Below, in pieces: positions 46,501 through 55,415 of a stretch of 64,000 nt of DNA (positions are counted from its first letter, which is position 1; each line of letters opens with the position of its first letter). This stretch comes from Gallibacterium melopsittaci (GTDB lineage Bacteria; Pseudomonadota; Gammaproteobacteria; Enterobacterales; Pasteurellaceae). A program made the position numbers and the translations under genes. The stretch covers positions 26,719-90,718 of the forward strand of contig NZ_JBHLWA010000014.1 in NCBI RefSeq assembly GCF_042433085.1, written 5' to 3'. The notes beneath the pieces were generated by a model that was given only the letters and a program-made list of their open reading frames with translations, did not search any database and was not told where the DNA came from.

Positions 46501-46981
46501 AATATTGACGATAAAAATCTAAACAAGCTTCAGTTGCAATTTGATTATCACGTAAGAGAAATTTGCCCACATCACCATTCTTGCCACCAGATAGGATAAT
46601 AATCCCCTCTGCATATTCAATTAGCCACGATCGATCAATGGTCGGTTTATCTTTATAACCACGTTGATAAGCACGAGAAAGAAGTAAGGTAATATTCTGA
46701 TAACCTTGGTTATTTTTAGCCAATAGTGTTAATTCAAAAGGCTCATCAGGTAATTCAGGCGAATCTACTAATACATCTGCTCCAACAATAGGTTTAATTC
46801 CTTTTCCTAAAGCTGCACCATAAAAACGCACTAAACCACAAAAGTTAGTAAAATCTGTCAATGCCATCGCTACCATCTGTTGCTTAGCACATTCATCTAC
46901 TAAGGATTTAACTTTGGCTAATCCATTAATCATAGAAAAATCACTATGCACGCGAAGATGTACAAATTTTGGTGATGACAT
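43508..46981 (-). CDS. dnaE: DNA polymerase III alpha subunit
   Basis: Catalytic subunit of the replicative polymerase. The 1157-residue protein has the PHP domain (FVHLRVHSDFSMINGL), the palm with its catalytic Asp pair in PDFDVDFC, the fingers (GPGRGSGAGSLVAYAL), a helix-hairpin-helix and an OB fold near the C-terminus. The ATG at 46981 preceded by AGGA fits the family; the open frame extends a few residues further. No neighbouring lpxB/rnhB or accA is seen. Confidence 0.97.
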   Translation of the reverse strand: MSSPKFVHLRVHSDFSMINGLAKVKSLVDECAKQQMVAMALTDFTNFCGLVRFYGAALGKGIKPIVGADVLVDSPELPDEPFELTLLAKNNQGYQNITLLLSRAYQRGYKDKPTIDRSWLIEYAEGIIILSGGKNGDVGKFLLRDNQIATEACLDFYRQYFPNHYYLAVSRTGRSDEARYVQLAAALGEQHQIPLVATNDVMFISEDDFEAHEIRVAIHDIVTLDDPKRPKNYTPQQYFRTEQEMCELFADLPEALENTVYIAQRCNVTIRLGEYFLPQFPTGELSTEDFLIQKARTGLEQRLAVLFPDEAVRKLRRPEYDQRLETELNVINQMGFPGYFLIVMEFIQWSKDNNIPVGPGRGSGAGSLVAYALRITDLDPLEFDLLFERFLNPERVSMPDFDVDFCMDGRDRVIEHVADMYGRDAVSQIITFGSMAAKAVIRDVGRVLGHPYGFVDRIAKLIPGDPGMTLQKAFDLEPKLVEVYDTDEEVKELIDMARKLEGVTRNAGKHAGGVVIAPTKITDFSAIYCDSEGKHPVTHFDKNDVEYAGLVKFDFLGLRTLTIIQWAVDMINERMRREGKPEIDIHHIPLDDEKSFKLLLDAQTTAVFQLESRGMKDLIRRLKPDCFEDIIALVALFRPGPLQSGMVDNFIRRKHGEEQISYPDAEYQHESLKPILDPTYGIILYQEQVMQIAQVLAGYTLGGADLLRRAMGKKKPEEMAKQRSVFKEGAIKNGVDGELAMKIFDLVEKFAGYGFNKSHSAAYALVSYQTLWLKAHYPAEFMAAVMTSEMDKVEKIVNFYDESLRMGLKVVPPDINSGKYHFSVNEKGEIVYGIGAIKSVGEAAIENIIEARETGGLFRDVFDLCARIDLKKINRRALENLIKAGALDKLGPHRAAISLNLDDALKASDQHAKDEALGQTDMFGVLTSSPKEVEQAYANTPKWTQKMVLDGEQETLGLYLSSHPISPYVKELSHYSNRLAEVSVTRRNESVTVSGLVVNFRTVLTKRGNRLGIITLDDRSARLDITLFSDPLTEFESKIHKDHILIVSGSVLPDDFTGGIRMIGREVSTLEEMRQKFVKSLAIALKEEQLTTQFIDRFKQIITPYAQGTTPIHIYYDSPKGRAMLTLGVEWHITPHDDLISELTALIGEEQVELEFS

Positions 46982-47072
46982 AAAATTTCCTAATAAATTA
47001 AACAACTATGGATAAAAGTAATGCGGTAACACATTATTCGTGCCTACCGCATCGTCTGAGAGCAAAAAATAA

Positions 47073-47327
47073 TTATAGATTAAAAAATAGTCTTTCTTTT
47101 TTCCATTTTTCAACGGTAAATGTTTTTATTGTTAAAGCATGGATTGCATTACTCGCAAGATGATCCATCAAAGGTGCATAAATCATCTGTTGTTGTTTTA
47201 CCCGTGAAAGATCAGCAAATTTATCACTCACCGCAATCACATCAAAATGTGCATTTTCACCACGTACATAAACTTCGTCTAAGCCAAGTTCTTGTTTTAA
47301 TAATTGTTCAATCTCTTTTGGTTCCAT
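47073..47327 (-). CDS. ibaG: BolA-family iron-metabolism protein IbaG
   Basis: An 84-residue BolA-like protein of the IbaG (YrbA) group, which partners monothiol glutaredoxin in iron-sulfur handling. The central block VKQQQMIYAPLMD and the C-terminal ALTIKTFTVEKW are typical. It ends the mlaFEDCB operon, 11 bases after mlaB, as in E. coli. Confidence 0.92.
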   Translation of the reverse strand: MEPKEIEQLLKQELGLDEVYVRGENAHFDVIAVSDKFADLSRVKQQQMIYAPLMDHLASNAIHALTIKTFTVEKWKKERLFFNL

Positions 47328-47338
47328 GTTTTACCCTA

Positions 47339-47674
47339 TCAATTAATATATTTTTCTAGCCACCCTTTTAATGAAAATAGTGCAGCTAAATTAAGACACT
47401 GTTCAGGAATGTTCACTAATTCGACTTGATCAACTGGATTAAGCGTTAATAGCTCCGTCAATAATGCAAATCCCGCAGAATCAATATGATTGATTTGCCT
47501 TAAATCCCATACGATTTTCTGGCAATTTGTTAATTCCGTATTTTGTCGTAATACAAACTGTTGACGTTGCTGCCATAATGGCAACAACGTATGACGATTT
47601 AATACCCCAATTAACGAAACAATGGCTTGTTGATCAAACTGCTCTAATTGCCAACGTAACTCTATCTCACTCAT
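47339..47674 (-). CDS. mlaB: Phospholipid transport protein MlaB (STAS domain)
   Basis: A 111-residue cytoplasmic STAS-domain protein that stabilises the MlaFE ABC transporter. The STAS core with WDLRQINHIDSAGFALL includes the conserved Ser. It follows mlaC by one base. Confidence 0.9.
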   Translation of the reverse strand: MSEIELRWQLEQFDQQAIVSLIGVLNRHTLLPLWQQRQQFVLRQNTELTNCQKIVWDLRQINHIDSAGFALLTELLTLNPVDQVELVNIPEQCLNLAALFSLKGWLEKYIN

Positions 47675-47675
47675 T

Positions 47676-48320
47676 TTATTTTTTATCTAATGTAACTGGT
47701 AAGCTAGCAGATTTCTCGATTTGAGCTGTCAACGCCTCAATACCTTTTTGACGTAATACACCACTCCATTCATTTTTCTTTGTTTCAACCATACTGACAC
47801 CTTCTGCTGCCATATCATAAGCCTGCCATTCATTGGTTTTACTATTTTTACGCCATTTAAAATCTAATTTAATTGGTGCTGCACCATTATTTTGTTCTAC
47901 CACCACACGAATATTCACAATATTCTTACCTTCTACTGATTTTTCAGGCTCAATACTCACTTTTTGCCCATTATAGAAAGTTAATACTTGTGCATAAGAT
48001 TGTTCAATAAAATTACCGAATGCGGTAAAGAATGCTTCACGTTGTTCTGCTGTGGCGGTTTTAAAATAGTTACCTAATACCAAAGAACCTGCATATTTTA
48101 CGTGGACATAAGGCATTAAATCTTGCTTCACAATCGTCCGTAAATAATTAGGATTTTGCTTAATTTGACTTTGACTTGCACCAATATCAGCAAATAATTT
48201 ATCTGATGCTTGCTGCATTAATTGATAAGGATTTTGCTCAGCAACTGCAAATACACTTGTTAACATTAAACCTACTGTTAATACCGCTCTTACCACTCGC
48301 TTTGTGTAACGTTTCAACAT
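47676..48320 (-). CDS. mlaC: Phospholipid-binding periplasmic protein MlaC
   Basis: A 214-residue periplasmic shuttle carrying phospholipids between the MlaA complex and MlaFEDB. It has a signal peptide (cleavage about VFAVA/EQN) and the Tol_Tol_Ttg2 fold (FGNFIEQSYAQVLTFYNGQ). The start has AGGAG upstream. 21 bases after mlaD. Confidence 0.95.
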   Translation of the reverse strand: MLKRYTKRVVRAVLTVGLMLTSVFAVAEQNPYQLMQQASDKLFADIGASQSQIKQNPNYLRTIVKQDLMPYVHVKYAGSLVLGNYFKTATAEQREAFFTAFGNFIEQSYAQVLTFYNGQKVSIEPEKSVEGKNIVNIRVVVEQNNGAAPIKLDFKWRKNSKTNEWQAYDMAAEGVSMVETKKNEWSGVLRQKGIEALTAQIEKSASLPVTLDKK

Positions 48321-48341
48321 ACACTTTCTCCTCTTAGTTAA

Positions 48342-48836
48342 TTATTTTGTTTCTTCTGGTGTGTCACTTGATTTCTTATCGCCATATAAAAATTGTCCGA
48401 TAAGATCTTCTAATACCATCGCAGATTTGGTGTCAGTAATCTTACTACCATCTTTTAACATTGGTGTTTCACCATCATCAAAACCAATATTTAACGCAAT
48501 ATATTGTTCACCTAATAAACCTGCTGTTTTAATTGAGAGTGAACTATTATCTGGAATTTGATTATATTTCTCATCAATCATTAAAGTCACTTGAGGCAAA
48601 TATGTTTTTGCATCTAACTCAATATCACTCACTCGTCCAATCACAACTCCACCAATTTTGACTGGCGCACGTACTTTTAGCCCACCTATATTATCAAAAG
48701 TTGCAGTGACTCGATATGTTTGCGATTCACCAAAACTTTGAATATTTGCTACTTTTAAACCAAGAAATATTAACGCACCAATACCTAATAATAGAAATAA
48801 TCCTACCCAAAATTCATATTTCATTCCGTTTTTCAT
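48342..48836 (-). CDS. mlaD: Phospholipid transport MCE protein MlaD
   Basis: A 164-residue protein with one N-terminal membrane span and an MCE domain (VRAPVKIGGVVIGRVSDIEL) forming the hexameric ring above MlaE. 32 bases after mlaE. Confidence 0.95.
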   Translation of the reverse strand: MKNGMKYEFWVGLFLLLGIGALIFLGLKVANIQSFGESQTYRVTATFDNIGGLKVRAPVKIGGVVIGRVSDIELDAKTYLPQVTLMIDEKYNQIPDNSSLSIKTAGLLGEQYIALNIGFDDGETPMLKDGSKITDTKSAMVLEDLIGQFLYGDKKSSDTPEETK

Positions 48837-48868
48837 AATTTATCCTTATCTCAGTAATGCTGCTGCAA

Positions 48869-49654
48869 TTAATTGCCACCAAACATTAATGCAGTCAAAA
48901 TAAAATCTAATCCTAATACCACTAAGGAAGCCTGTACTACCGTTTTAGTGGTTGCTTGGCTAATACCTTCTGAAGTTGGCATTGCGTTATAACCATTAAA
49001 TAATGCAATCCACACCACACTCACAGCAAAAAATAAACTTTTGATAATGCCATTACCAATGTCCTTTCCCCATAGCACTGCATTTTGCATTACTGACCAG
49101 AAACTCCCGCTATCAACGCCTTTCCAATCAACACCAACTAATGAACCACCCCAAATACCAACTGCAGTAAAAATTAATGCTAATAATGGCATCGCAATCA
49201 TACCAGCCCAAAATCGTGGTGCAATTACCCGTCGCAATGGATTAACCGCCATCATCTCTAAACCAGATAATTGTTCTGTTGCTTTCATCAAACCGATTTC
49301 TGCTGTTAATGCCGAACCAGCTCGTCCCGCAAATAATAATGCTGTCACCACTGGCCCTAACTCACGCAATAACGATAATGCCACTAATTGCCCTAAACTC
49401 GTTTCGGCAGAAAAATCGACTAAAATTACATAGCCTTGCAACCCCAAGACCATACCAATAAATAGACCTGACAATACAATAATTAATAAAGACTGCACGC
49501 CTAGAACATAAAGTTGTTTTACCACTAATGGGAAATTTTTACGAAACTGTGGTTTCCCAACTAATGCACCATACAACATCAGTCCTGACTTGCCCAAAGT
49601 ACGAATCCAACGTACACCATATTGTCCAAGTCGCTCAATCACTGTTAATTTCAC
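48869..49654 (-). CDS. mlaE: Phospholipid ABC transporter permease MlaE
   Basis: A 261-residue inner-membrane permease with five to six spans and the coupling block LMKATEQLSGLEMMAVNP. It overlaps the end of mlaF by four bases (ATGA). Confidence 0.96.
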   Translation of the reverse strand: MKLTVIERLGQYGVRWIRTLGKSGLMLYGALVGKPQFRKNFPLVVKQLYVLGVQSLLIIVLSGLFIGMVLGLQGYVILVDFSAETSLGQLVALSLLRELGPVVTALLFAGRAGSALTAEIGLMKATEQLSGLEMMAVNPLRRVIAPRFWAGMIAMPLLALIFTAVGIWGGSLVGVDWKGVDSGSFWSVMQNAVLWGKDIGNGIIKSLFFAVSVVWIALFNGYNAMPTSEGISQATTKTVVQASLVVLGLDFILTALMFGGN

Positions 49655-50445
49655 TGAAATAATTCCTCTTCATAAGGCTCAGCAGGATAATGGAATTTTA
49701 CAGGTCCATCTGCTTGCCCTGATAAAAATTGAATCACACGGGGATCAGTACTCGCTTTTAATTGTTCTGGCGTTCCTTCGGCAATGATTTTTTGCTCTGC
49801 CACAATATAGCCATAATCCGCAATACTTAATACTTCAGTAACATCATGTGAAATCACAATAGAAGTTAAATCCAACGTTTGGTTCAACTTTTTAATTAAA
49901 TCAACAATCACACCCATACTGATCGGATCTTGTCCAGTAAAAGGTTCATCATACATAATTAAATCTGGATCTAAGGCAATCGCACGGGCTAATGCCGCAC
50001 GCCGAGCCATCCCGCCAGAGAGTTCATTTGGCATTAATTCTGCTGCACCACGCAATCCAACTGTTTCTAACTTCATCAATACCATTTTGCGGATAATTGA
50101 CTCGGGAAGATGAGTGTGTTCTCTAATGGGAAATGCCACATTTTCAAAGGTCGTCATATCCGTAAATAAAGCACCTGACTGGAATAACATCCCCATTCTC
50201 TCACGCACCTGATATAACGCTTTTGTAGATAGACTACAAATATCCTGCCCATCTAATAAGATTTGCCCTTGTTCAGGAATTAATTGTCCCCCAATCAGTT
50301 TTAAAAGGGTCGTTTTCCCAATTCCTGAAGGCCCCATAATGGCAGTGATTTTACCTTTTTCAATGCTTAAATTCAGATTGTTATAAATCGTTCTGTCACC
50401 ACGTTTAAATGTTAAATTTTTAACTTCGATAAGAATATCTTGCAT
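49651..50445 (-). CDS. mlaF: Phospholipid ABC transporter ATPase MlaF
   Basis: The 264-residue ATPase of the Mla system: Walker A GPSGIGKTT, signature LSGGMARR and Walker B LIMYDEPF. The frame is open 26 codons further upstream, but ATG 50445 is preceded by AAAAGG and matches the family length. First gene of mlaFEDCB-ibaG; divergent from lptC across 138 bases. Confidence 0.95.
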   Translation of the reverse strand: MQDILIEVKNLTFKRGDRTIYNNLNLSIEKGKITAIMGPSGIGKTTLLKLIGGQLIPEQGQILLDGQDICSLSTKALYQVRERMGMLFQSGALFTDMTTFENVAFPIREHTHLPESIIRKMVLMKLETVGLRGAAELMPNELSGGMARRAALARAIALDPDLIMYDEPFTGQDPISMGVIVDLIKKLNQTLDLTSIVISHDVTEVLSIADYGYIVAEQKIIAEGTPEQLKASTDPRVIQFLSGQADGPVKFHYPAEPYEEELFQ

Positions 50446-50583
50446 CCTTTTGCTGCCTTCTGCTCTTGATCGTGAATTCGTTATTCTAGCAGAATATCGC
50501 TTACTTGTTGAAAAAGAACTCATTTATTACGATTTTATGGTATGATCCGCCAGCTAAAATTTTCCTAAAAAGGTAGATGATTT

Positions 50584-51135
50584 ATGTCCATTCGTTGGAA
50601 TATCGTACTTTCAATTATCGCAATTACATTATTAGCGTGGCTTTATTCTTTACAACAAACCGATGTGCCACTGTTAAGTAAAAAAGATTCTGATCCTGAA
50701 TATATCGCAAAACAAATGACCACAACTGTTTATGGTCCGACTGGTACAATTCAATATCAAGCGGAATCAGATAATGTTGATTATTTTAATGATGATAAAG
50801 CGATTTTTAGTCAGCCAATTCTTTATGTCTATGATGAAAATGAAGTAAAAACTTGGCGTTTACAGGCAGATAAAGCCATTTTAACGAATAAAGATAAATT
50901 AACTTTGCAAGGTAATGTGAAGCTACAAAGCCTACAAAAAGATTCCAAATTACAAACAATTAATACTGAGCAGGCTTTCGTCAATTTAACGACACAAGAT
51001 ATAACATCTGATACAATGGTCACGCTTACTGGGCTAAATTTTACCAGTAATGGCAGAGTATTAGATGGTAATCTTCATAAGCAAACTGCGACTTTAAAAG
51101 AACAGGTTAAAACATATTATGAAATTAAAAACTAA
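50584..51135 (+). CDS. lptC: LPS export protein LptC
   Basis: A 183-residue bitopic inner-membrane protein that takes lipopolysaccharide from LptBFG and passes it to LptA. One N-terminal membrane span (about 7-24) precedes the beta-jellyroll domain. It overlaps lptA by 17 bases. The upstream spacer holds the divergent promoters for mla and lpt. Confidence 0.93.
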   Translation: MSIRWNIVLSIIAITLLAWLYSLQQTDVPLLSKKDSDPEYIAKQMTTTVYGPTGTIQYQAESDNVDYFNDDKAIFSQPILYVYDENEVKTWRLQADKAILTNKDKLTLQGNVKLQSLQKDSKLQTINTEQAFVNLTTQDITSDTMVTLTGLNFTSNGRVLDGNLHKQTATLKEQVKTYYEIKN

Positions 51136-51637
51136 TTTAACGCTACTTGGTTTATTAACCTTATTATTTAGCTATTCTGCACTCGCCTTAACTGGGGATT
51201 CTGAACAACCAATTAATATTGAATCCAATAATCAATCACTTGATTTAACCAGCAATGTGGTCACTTTTACTGATAATGTTGTTATCACACAAGGTAGTGT
51301 CAAAATTAATGCCGACAAAGTTGTCATTACTCGCCCAAATGAAAAAGAAAAATCAGAAAATAAGAAAGAAACCGTAGATGCGTTTGGTGCACCAGTGAAA
51401 TTTCAACAAAAATTAGACAATGGCAAAATGGTATATGGTGATGCGAATAAAGTACACTATGACTTAGGAAAAGAATTCCTCACCTTAATCGGAAATGCAA
51501 AATTAAAACAAGAAGATAGCAGTATTAATGGCGAATTAATTACTTATGATGTGAAAAAACAACAACTTAAAGCCAATGGTAATGGTTCTTCACGTGTTAA
51601 GACTATTTTAATTCCAAACCAACTTAAATCTAAATAG
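51119..51637 (+). CDS. lptA: LPS transport periplasmic protein LptA
   Basis: A 172-residue periplasmic protein that forms the LPS bridge. Signal peptide (cleavage about ALA/LTG) and the OstA-like beta-jellyroll (SNVVTFTDNVVITQGSVKIN). Translation is coupled to lptC by overlap. The C-terminus ends with PNQLKSK. Confidence 0.94.
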   Translation: MKLKTNLTLLGLLTLLFSYSALALTGDSEQPINIESNNQSLDLTSNVVTFTDNVVITQGSVKINADKVVITRPNEKEKSENKKETVDAFGAPVKFQQKLDNGKMVYGDANKVHYDLGKEFLTLIGNAKLKQEDSSINGELITYDVKKQQLKANGNGSSRVKTILIPNQLKSK

Positions 51638-51645
51638 AGCAAATT

Positions 51646-52371
51646 ATGTCTGTTTTATCTGCTGAACATCTAAGCAAAAGTTATAAAGGTCGTTCTGTAG
51701 TGAATGGTGTTAGTCTAACCATTAACTCAGGGGAAATTGTGGGCTTGTTAGGTCCAAATGGTGCAGGAAAAACCACAACATTCTATATGGTCGTTGGTTT
51801 AATTAGCCATGATGACGGTAAAATTAGTATTGATAATCAAGATATTAGCCGTTTACCTATGCATCAACGTGCCAAACAAGGTATTGGCTATCTCCCACAA
51901 GAAGCCTCTATTTTCCGCCGTTTATCTGTATATGATAATTTAATGGCGGTATTAGAAATCCGTAAAGACTTGACAAAAGATCAACGTATTGATGAACTCG
52001 AACGCCTACTTGATGAATTTCATATTAGCCATATCAAGGATAATTTAGGGCAATCACTCTCTGGTGGTGAACGCCGCCGTGTTGAAATTGCACGAGCTTT
52101 GGCCGCTAATCCAAAATTTATCTTATTAGATGAACCTTTTGCTGGCGTTGATCCAATTTCAGTATTAGATATTAAAAATATTATTCAAGCATTACGTGAT
52201 CGTGGCTTAGGTGTCTTAATTACCGATCATAATGTGCGTGAAACATTGGATGTTTGTGAACGTGCTTATATTGTGAGCGAAGGTAAAATGATTGCGAATG
52301 GCACACCACAACAAGTTCTAGCAGATGAACACGTAAAACGTGTTTACCTTGGAGAACATTTTAAACTTTAA
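51646..52371 (+). CDS. lptB: LPS export ABC transporter ATPase LptB
   Basis: The 241-residue ATPase that powers LPS extraction. Walker A GPNGAGKTT, signature LSGGERRR and Walker B FILLDEPFAGVDP. Eight bases after lptA. Confidence 0.97.
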   Translation: MSVLSAEHLSKSYKGRSVVNGVSLTINSGEIVGLLGPNGAGKTTTFYMVVGLISHDDGKISIDNQDISRLPMHQRAKQGIGYLPQEASIFRRLSVYDNLMAVLEIRKDLTKDQRIDELERLLDEFHISHIKDNLGQSLSGGERRRVEIARALAANPKFILLDEPFAGVDPISVLDIKNIIQALRDRGLGVLITDHNVRETLDVCERAYIVSEGKMIANGTPQQVLADEHVKRVYLGEHFKL

Positions 52372-52391
52372 TTTGACGAATCAATCCTTGT

Positions 52392-52892
52392 ATGAAAATT
52401 ACAGACTTTCTTAAAAAAGAAAATATTCGCACTGGTTTATTGTGTTCAAGCAAAAAACGTGTTTTTGAATTAATTTGTAATATTGTCTCTTCACAAATCG
52501 AAGAACAAGAAAATAGTTGTTTTGAAGCAATCTGTCATCGAGAACGAATGGGAAATACTGGTTTAAACAATGGTATTGCCATTCCTCATGCCAAACTCTC
52601 CGTTGGGGATAAACCTGTTGCTGTCTTTTTACAGCTTGATACACCAATTAAATACGATTCTGCAGACCATCGTGATGTAGATTTGATTTTTGCAATTTTA
52701 ATTCCTGAAACCTGTTGTCCTAGTTGTTCGCCATTACTGCCTTATCTCGCCGAATGTTTTTCGGATAAAAACTTATGTAAACAGTTGCGTTTGGCGAAAA
52801 GCCCTGATGAGGTTTGGTCTATTTTTCTTGCCCATGATCACGCTGAAGTAGTTGAAGATCAGCAAGAAAGCGAGCAAACTACCGATTATTAA
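52392..52892 (+). CDS. ptsN: Nitrogen-type PTS EIIA protein PtsN
   Basis: A 166-residue EIIA-Ntr regulatory phosphoprotein. The phosphorylated His lies in GIAIPHAKL near residue 67. It follows lptB by 20 bases, with no rpoN or hpf between them, unlike E. coli. A Cys-rich stretch (ETCCPSCSPLLPYLAECF) is unusual. Confidence 0.93.
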   Translation: MKITDFLKKENIRTGLLCSSKKRVFELICNIVSSQIEEQENSCFEAICHRERMGNTGLNNGIAIPHAKLSVGDKPVAVFLQLDTPIKYDSADHRDVDLIFAILIPETCCPSCSPLLPYLAECFSDKNLCKQLRLAKSPDEVWSIFLAHDHAEVVEDQQESEQTTDY

Positions 52893-52922
52893 CCATAGGT
52901 GCAGCAGTAATGGGAGGATATA

Positions 52923-53795
52923 ATGGAACTTGTCATTATTAGTGGTCGTTCAGGTGCAGGTAAATCTATTGCACTGCGAGCTTTAGAAGATATTGGCTAT
53001 TATTGTATTGATAATCTACCCTTATTCCTTATTCCTCAACTCATTGAAAAGTTAGCAACAAGCCAACAAACTGTCGCAATTAGTGTCGATATTCGTAATA
53101 TTCCATTACAACCACAAGAATTAGAAACGACTCTCGATCAGTTACCTCACTCATGCAGCACTAAGATTATTTATCTTGATGCGGATCGTAACACCTTAAT
53201 TCGCCGTTATAGTGATACACGTCGTGTACACCCACTTTCTAAAGATAACCTCTCTTTAGAAGGATCGATTGATTTAGAAAAAGAACGACTTGAACCATTA
53301 TTTCAGCACGCTAATTTTGTGATTGATACAACGAATCTCTCTACTCATCAACTCGCCGAGAAATTACGTGAATTTGTTCGTGGGAATGGGAATAAAGAGT
53401 TACAAATTGTCATTAAATCATTTGGTTTTAAATATGGTATTCCACAAGATTCAGATTATATTTTTGACGTTCGTTTCTTACCTAATCCACATTGGGAACC
53501 AAAATTACGTCCATTAACTGGCTTGGATCAACCGATTATTGATTTCTTACGGCAATATGATGTAGTCCGTGAGTTCCTTTATTCAACACGTAATTACATC
53601 GAAACGTGGTTACCTTTACTTGAACAAAATAATCGCAGTTACTTAACAATCTGTATTGGTTGTACTGGCGGTAAACATCGTTCCGTGTATATAGCACAAG
53701 AGTTAGCAGATTACTTTAAAGCGAAAGGAAAAAATATTAAAATTCAGCACATCTCTCTACTTCGCCAAGAACATAAAAATAGCAATTCAAATTAA
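52923..53795 (+). CDS. rapZ: RNase adapter protein RapZ
   Basis: A 290-residue RNA-binding adaptor which in E. coli directs RNase E to the sRNA GlmZ to control glmS. Walker A GRSGAGKS near residue 8 and the C-terminal ICIGCTGGKHRSV block are present. GGGAGGA precedes the ATG. Only 12 bases separate its stop from the tRNA-Arg gene. Confidence 0.95.
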   Translation: MELVIISGRSGAGKSIALRALEDIGYYCIDNLPLFLIPQLIEKLATSQQTVAISVDIRNIPLQPQELETTLDQLPHSCSTKIIYLDADRNTLIRRYSDTRRVHPLSKDNLSLEGSIDLEKERLEPLFQHANFVIDTTNLSTHQLAEKLREFVRGNGNKELQIVIKSFGFKYGIPQDSDYIFDVRFLPNPHWEPKLRPLTGLDQPIIDFLRQYDVVREFLYSTRNYIETWLPLLEQNNRSYLTICIGCTGGKHRSVYIAQELADYFKAKGKNIKIQHISLLRQEHKNSNSN

Positions 53796-53807
53796 ATCAA
53801 ATTTTGC

Positions 53808-53884
53808 GAATGTGTAGCTCAGTTGGATAGAGCAACCCCCTCCTAAGGGGTAGGTCGGCGGTTCAAATCCGCCCACGTTCGCCA
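53808..53884 (+). tRNA. tRNA-Arg (anticodon CCT)
   Basis: A 77-base tRNA with encoded CCA. Acceptor GAATGTG pairs with CACGTTC (one G-T pair), the D stem is GCTC/GAGC, the anticodon stem ACCCC/GGGGT holds the loop CTCCTAA with anticodon CCT at 53842-53844, and the T loop is GTTCAAATC. It decodes the rare AGG codon. It lies 12 bases after rapZ and 9 bases before tadA, so it is probably cut out of an operon transcript. Confidence 0.95.
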
Positions 53885-53893
53885 ATCATTTTT

Positions 53894-54424
53894 ATGCACA
53901 TTATGACCGAACAAGATCAACAATTTATGCGATATGCTTTAGCACTAGCCGATAAAGCAGCTGCAATGGGAGAAATACCTGTTGGTGCAGTATTAGTCGA
54001 TGCCCACGGTGAAATTATTGCCGAAGGTTGGAATCAATCAATCACCTTATCAGACCCAACTGCTCACGCAGAAATCATCGCATTACGCCAAGCAGGGCAA
54101 CAAATTCAAAATTATCGCTTACTGGACACGACCTTATATGTCACCTTAGAACCTTGCCCAATGTGTGCTGGAGCTATTCTGCATAGTCGGATTAAACGTT
54201 TAGTCTTTGGAGCAATGGATTACAAAACAGGTGCTATCGGTTCCCGTTTTCATCTATTCGATGATTATCGAATGAATCATATGGTAGAAATTACTTCGGG
54301 TGTATTAGCCGAAGAGTGTAGCCAAAAAATTAGCCAATTTTTCCAACAACGCCGTGCACAACAAAAATTAGCTAAAGCGAATTCATCTTCAGAATCATCA
54401 ATAATCACTCAAGATAATAATTAA
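53894..54424 (+). CDS. tadA: tRNA-specific adenosine deaminase TadA
   Basis: Converts A34 to inosine in tRNA-Arg(ACG). The 176-residue product has the zinc-binding HAE (AHAEIIALR) and PCxxC (LEPCPMCAGAI) motifs of cytidine-deaminase-fold enzymes. ATG at 53894 or 53903 (MTEQDQQF) are both possible; no strong Shine-Dalgarno is visible, perhaps because the tRNA lies immediately upstream. Confidence 0.95.
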   Translation: MHIMTEQDQQFMRYALALADKAAAMGEIPVGAVLVDAHGEIIAEGWNQSITLSDPTAHAEIIALRQAGQQIQNYRLLDTTLYVTLEPCPMCAGAILHSRIKRLVFGAMDYKTGAIGSRFHLFDDYRMNHMVEITSGVLAEECSQKISQFFQQRRAQQKLAKANSSSESSIITQDNN

Positions 54425-54504
54425 TAACCATTCCACAACAAAATAGACTTTCATATAACAAATTATTATTAATAACCTTACTACTAATATGTGAATTATC
54501 CGTT

Positions 54505-54510
54505 TATAAT
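54505..54510 (+). promoter_or_regulatory. Candidate -10 element of yafJ
   Basis: TATAAT, perfect consensus, 44 bases before the yafJ ATG. I see no good -35 at 17 bases upstream. Confidence 0.45.
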
Positions 54511-54553
54511 ACGCACTCTTATTTTTATTGAATTAGTTTTCATAGGTTAAATT

Positions 54554-55381
54554 ATGTGTCAATTATTGGGAATGAACTGTAATACCCCGACCGACATTGT
54601 GTTTTCCTTTGAAGGTTTCCGTCGTCGTGCTGGGATAACAGATTGCCATTCAGATGGCTTTGGAATTGCATTTTTTGAAGGAAAAGGTGTTCGTGTTTTT
54701 CGTGATGATAAACCGTGTAGTTCATCACCGATTGCTGATTGCGTTAAACAATATCACATCAAATCACTTAATGTGATTGCCCATATTCGTAAAGCAACGC
54801 AAGGCGATGTGAACTTAGAAAATACGCATCCATTTATGCGTGAAATCTGGGGAGAAAACTGGGTTTTCGCACATAATGGTAATTTAAAAACACTACCAGA
54901 TTTATCTGAGTGCCGTGCTCAACCAATTGGTTCAACTGACTCAGAGGCAGCTTTCTGTTATATGACAGAATTTTTAAAACGTCGCTATCATCGTAAACCA
55001 AGTGAAGAAGAAATCTTTGCTGCTGTCTATGAAGTTACCCAAGAACTTGCTCAATTAGGTACATTTAATTTTATTTTATCTAATGGGCAATTTATGATTG
55101 CACATTGCTCAACTTTCTTACATTACCTCACACGTAAAGCACCTTTTGGTAAGGCTTTCCGTGTCGATGATGATGGCTTTATTGACTTTAATGACTACGC
55201 CAAACCAGGTGATAAAGTTACCATTATCTCTACCCAACCATTAACTAAAAATGAATGTTGGACCAAAATGGAAAATGGCGGATTTGTGATGTTTAAAGAT
55301 GGTGAAAAAATAAAAGAAATTATCGGACAAGCAAAACAAATCGAAGATGACGGAACATTAGGCAATATGAAAATTGCTTAA
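54554..55381 (+). CDS. yafJ: Class II glutamine amidotransferase YafJ
   Basis: A 275-residue single-domain glutamine amidotransferase with Cys2 as nucleophile (MCQLLGMN), a conserved HSDGFGIAFF block and IAHIRKATQG and FAHNGNL for the substrate pocket. The physiological acceptor is not known. A TATAAT sequence at 54505-54510 is a good -10. A terminator follows at 55416. Confidence 0.9.
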   Translation: MCQLLGMNCNTPTDIVFSFEGFRRRAGITDCHSDGFGIAFFEGKGVRVFRDDKPCSSSPIADCVKQYHIKSLNVIAHIRKATQGDVNLENTHPFMREIWGENWVFAHNGNLKTLPDLSECRAQPIGSTDSEAAFCYMTEFLKRRYHRKPSEEEIFAAVYEVTQELAQLGTFNFILSNGQFMIAHCSTFLHYLTRKAPFGKAFRVDDDGFIDFNDYAKPGDKVTIISTQPLTKNECWTKMENGGFVMFKDGEKIKEIIGQAKQIEDDGTLGNMKIA

Positions 55382-55415
55382 TCTCCCATTTCTTTCCTAG
55401 CAGATTAATAACAAA

